Positions 7,890 through 8,149 of a stretch of 8,149 nucleotides of DNA are shown here, one piece after another. The stretch comes from Candidatus Thiosymbion ectosymbiont of Robbea hypermnestra (lineage in GTDB: Bacteria > Pseudomonadota > Gammaproteobacteria > Chromatiales > Chromatiaceae). The number at the start of each line of letters is the position of its first letter. Position 1 is the first letter of the stretch. The translations under genes and the position numbers were made by a program. The DNA lies in NCBI GenBank assembly GCA_020443945.1, contig JAIZWN010000114.1:1-8149 (forward strand), read 5' to 3'. The notes under the pieces were generated by a model. The model was not told where the DNA came from. It did not search any database and worked only from the letters and a program-made list of their open reading frames with translations.

Positions 7890-8149
7890 ATGAAATTTCC
7901 CTACTGTATCGCCGATTTTTACAAAGTCGTCACGCAAGACTACTTCTACGCCGACCGCACGGATCGCATTGTTTCCCTGGAAGGAGCGGGGGACCATGTG
8001 CTTTTTCTGCGCCCACGCCGGTTCGGCAAGAGTCTGGTGCTCTCGATGCTGGAAAATTACTACGACCTGGCCCGGTCGGACGGGTTCGAGCGGCTGTTCG
8101 GACACCTGAAAATCGGCCAGGCCCCGACCCCGTTGCGCAATCGCTACTT
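7890..8149 (+). CDS. AAA-ATPase-like protein (PF09820 type), N-terminal part, cut by the window end
   Basis: The first 86 residues are visible and the frame is still open at the window edge. The start MKFPYCIADFYKVV, the P-loop RPRRFGKSL at 41-49 (Lys47, Ser48) and the following region to LFGHLKIG at 69-76 are characteristic of the AAA-ATPase-like family. Its full-length members run to about 500-600 residues and usually carry a PD-(D/E)XK nuclease-like domain (DUF1703) at the C-terminus. The family is often present in many copies per genome and its cellular role is unknown. Upstream, GGA at 7879-7881 is only a weak ribosome binding site, eight bases from the ATG. An ATG at 7883 is in another frame and gives a protein unlike this family. 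The gene is separated from the PKS by the palindromic element and is unlikely to belong to the biosynthetic pathway. Confidence 0.85.
   Translation, partial: MKFPYCIADFYKVVTQDYFYADRTDRIVSLEGAGDHVLFLRPRRFGKSLVLSMLENYYDLARSDGFERLFGHLKIGQAPTPLRNRY

Noticed and set aside
7806..8105. 99-codon open frame on the minus strand at the 3' side
   Set aside because: It overlaps the palindromic element and the AAA-ATPase-like gene, whose + strand reading shows a clear family P-loop.

Overview
The window is a compact locus of two biosynthetic genes. It starts with a cluster of small palindromes and ends in a second structured repeat followed by the beginning of an unrelated AAA-ATPase-like gene. All three genes lie on the + strand. 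The host is probably a Gram-negative bacterium, perhaps a proteobacterium. This rests only on gene style (short Shine-Dalgarno sites, cis-AT type I PKS, a PF09820-type AAA gene, abundant small palindromic repeats). No taxonomic marker gene is present, so the assignment is weak.

Layout: bases 2-95 hold four consecutive hairpins, two of them with a CTTTAG centre and one with CTTTCAG. Bases 112-2124 encode a 670-residue acyl-activating enzyme (ANL superfamily, fatty-acyl ligase style) with a fused C-terminal acyl carrier protein. Thirteen bases later, bases 2138-7777 encode an 1879-residue single-module type I polyketide synthase, KS-AT-DH-KR-ACP. Bases 7777-7864 form an inverted repeat enclosing two further hairpins. 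From 7890 to the window end runs the N-terminus of an AAA-ATPase-like protein with the RPRRFGKSL P-loop typical of that family.

How the genes probably work together (inference): the ligase domain adenylates a carboxylic acid, likely fatty, and loads it onto the phosphopantetheine arm of its own ACP. The adjoining PKS condenses it with one malonyl unit, ketoreduces it (B-type LDD ketoreductase), and may dehydrate it. The product would stay bound to the PKS ACP, because no thioesterase, reductase or other release domain is present. The chain must therefore be passed to a protein encoded elsewhere or be released by a trans-acting enzyme. Two substitutions in the dehydratase active site make the final oxidation state uncertain.

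I see no CRISPR array, tRNA, rRNA or transposase. The ligase and PKS families are known. The parts least explained by known families are the two palindromic elements bracketing the operon, the atypical DH, and the isolation of a single loading-plus-extension module without a release step.
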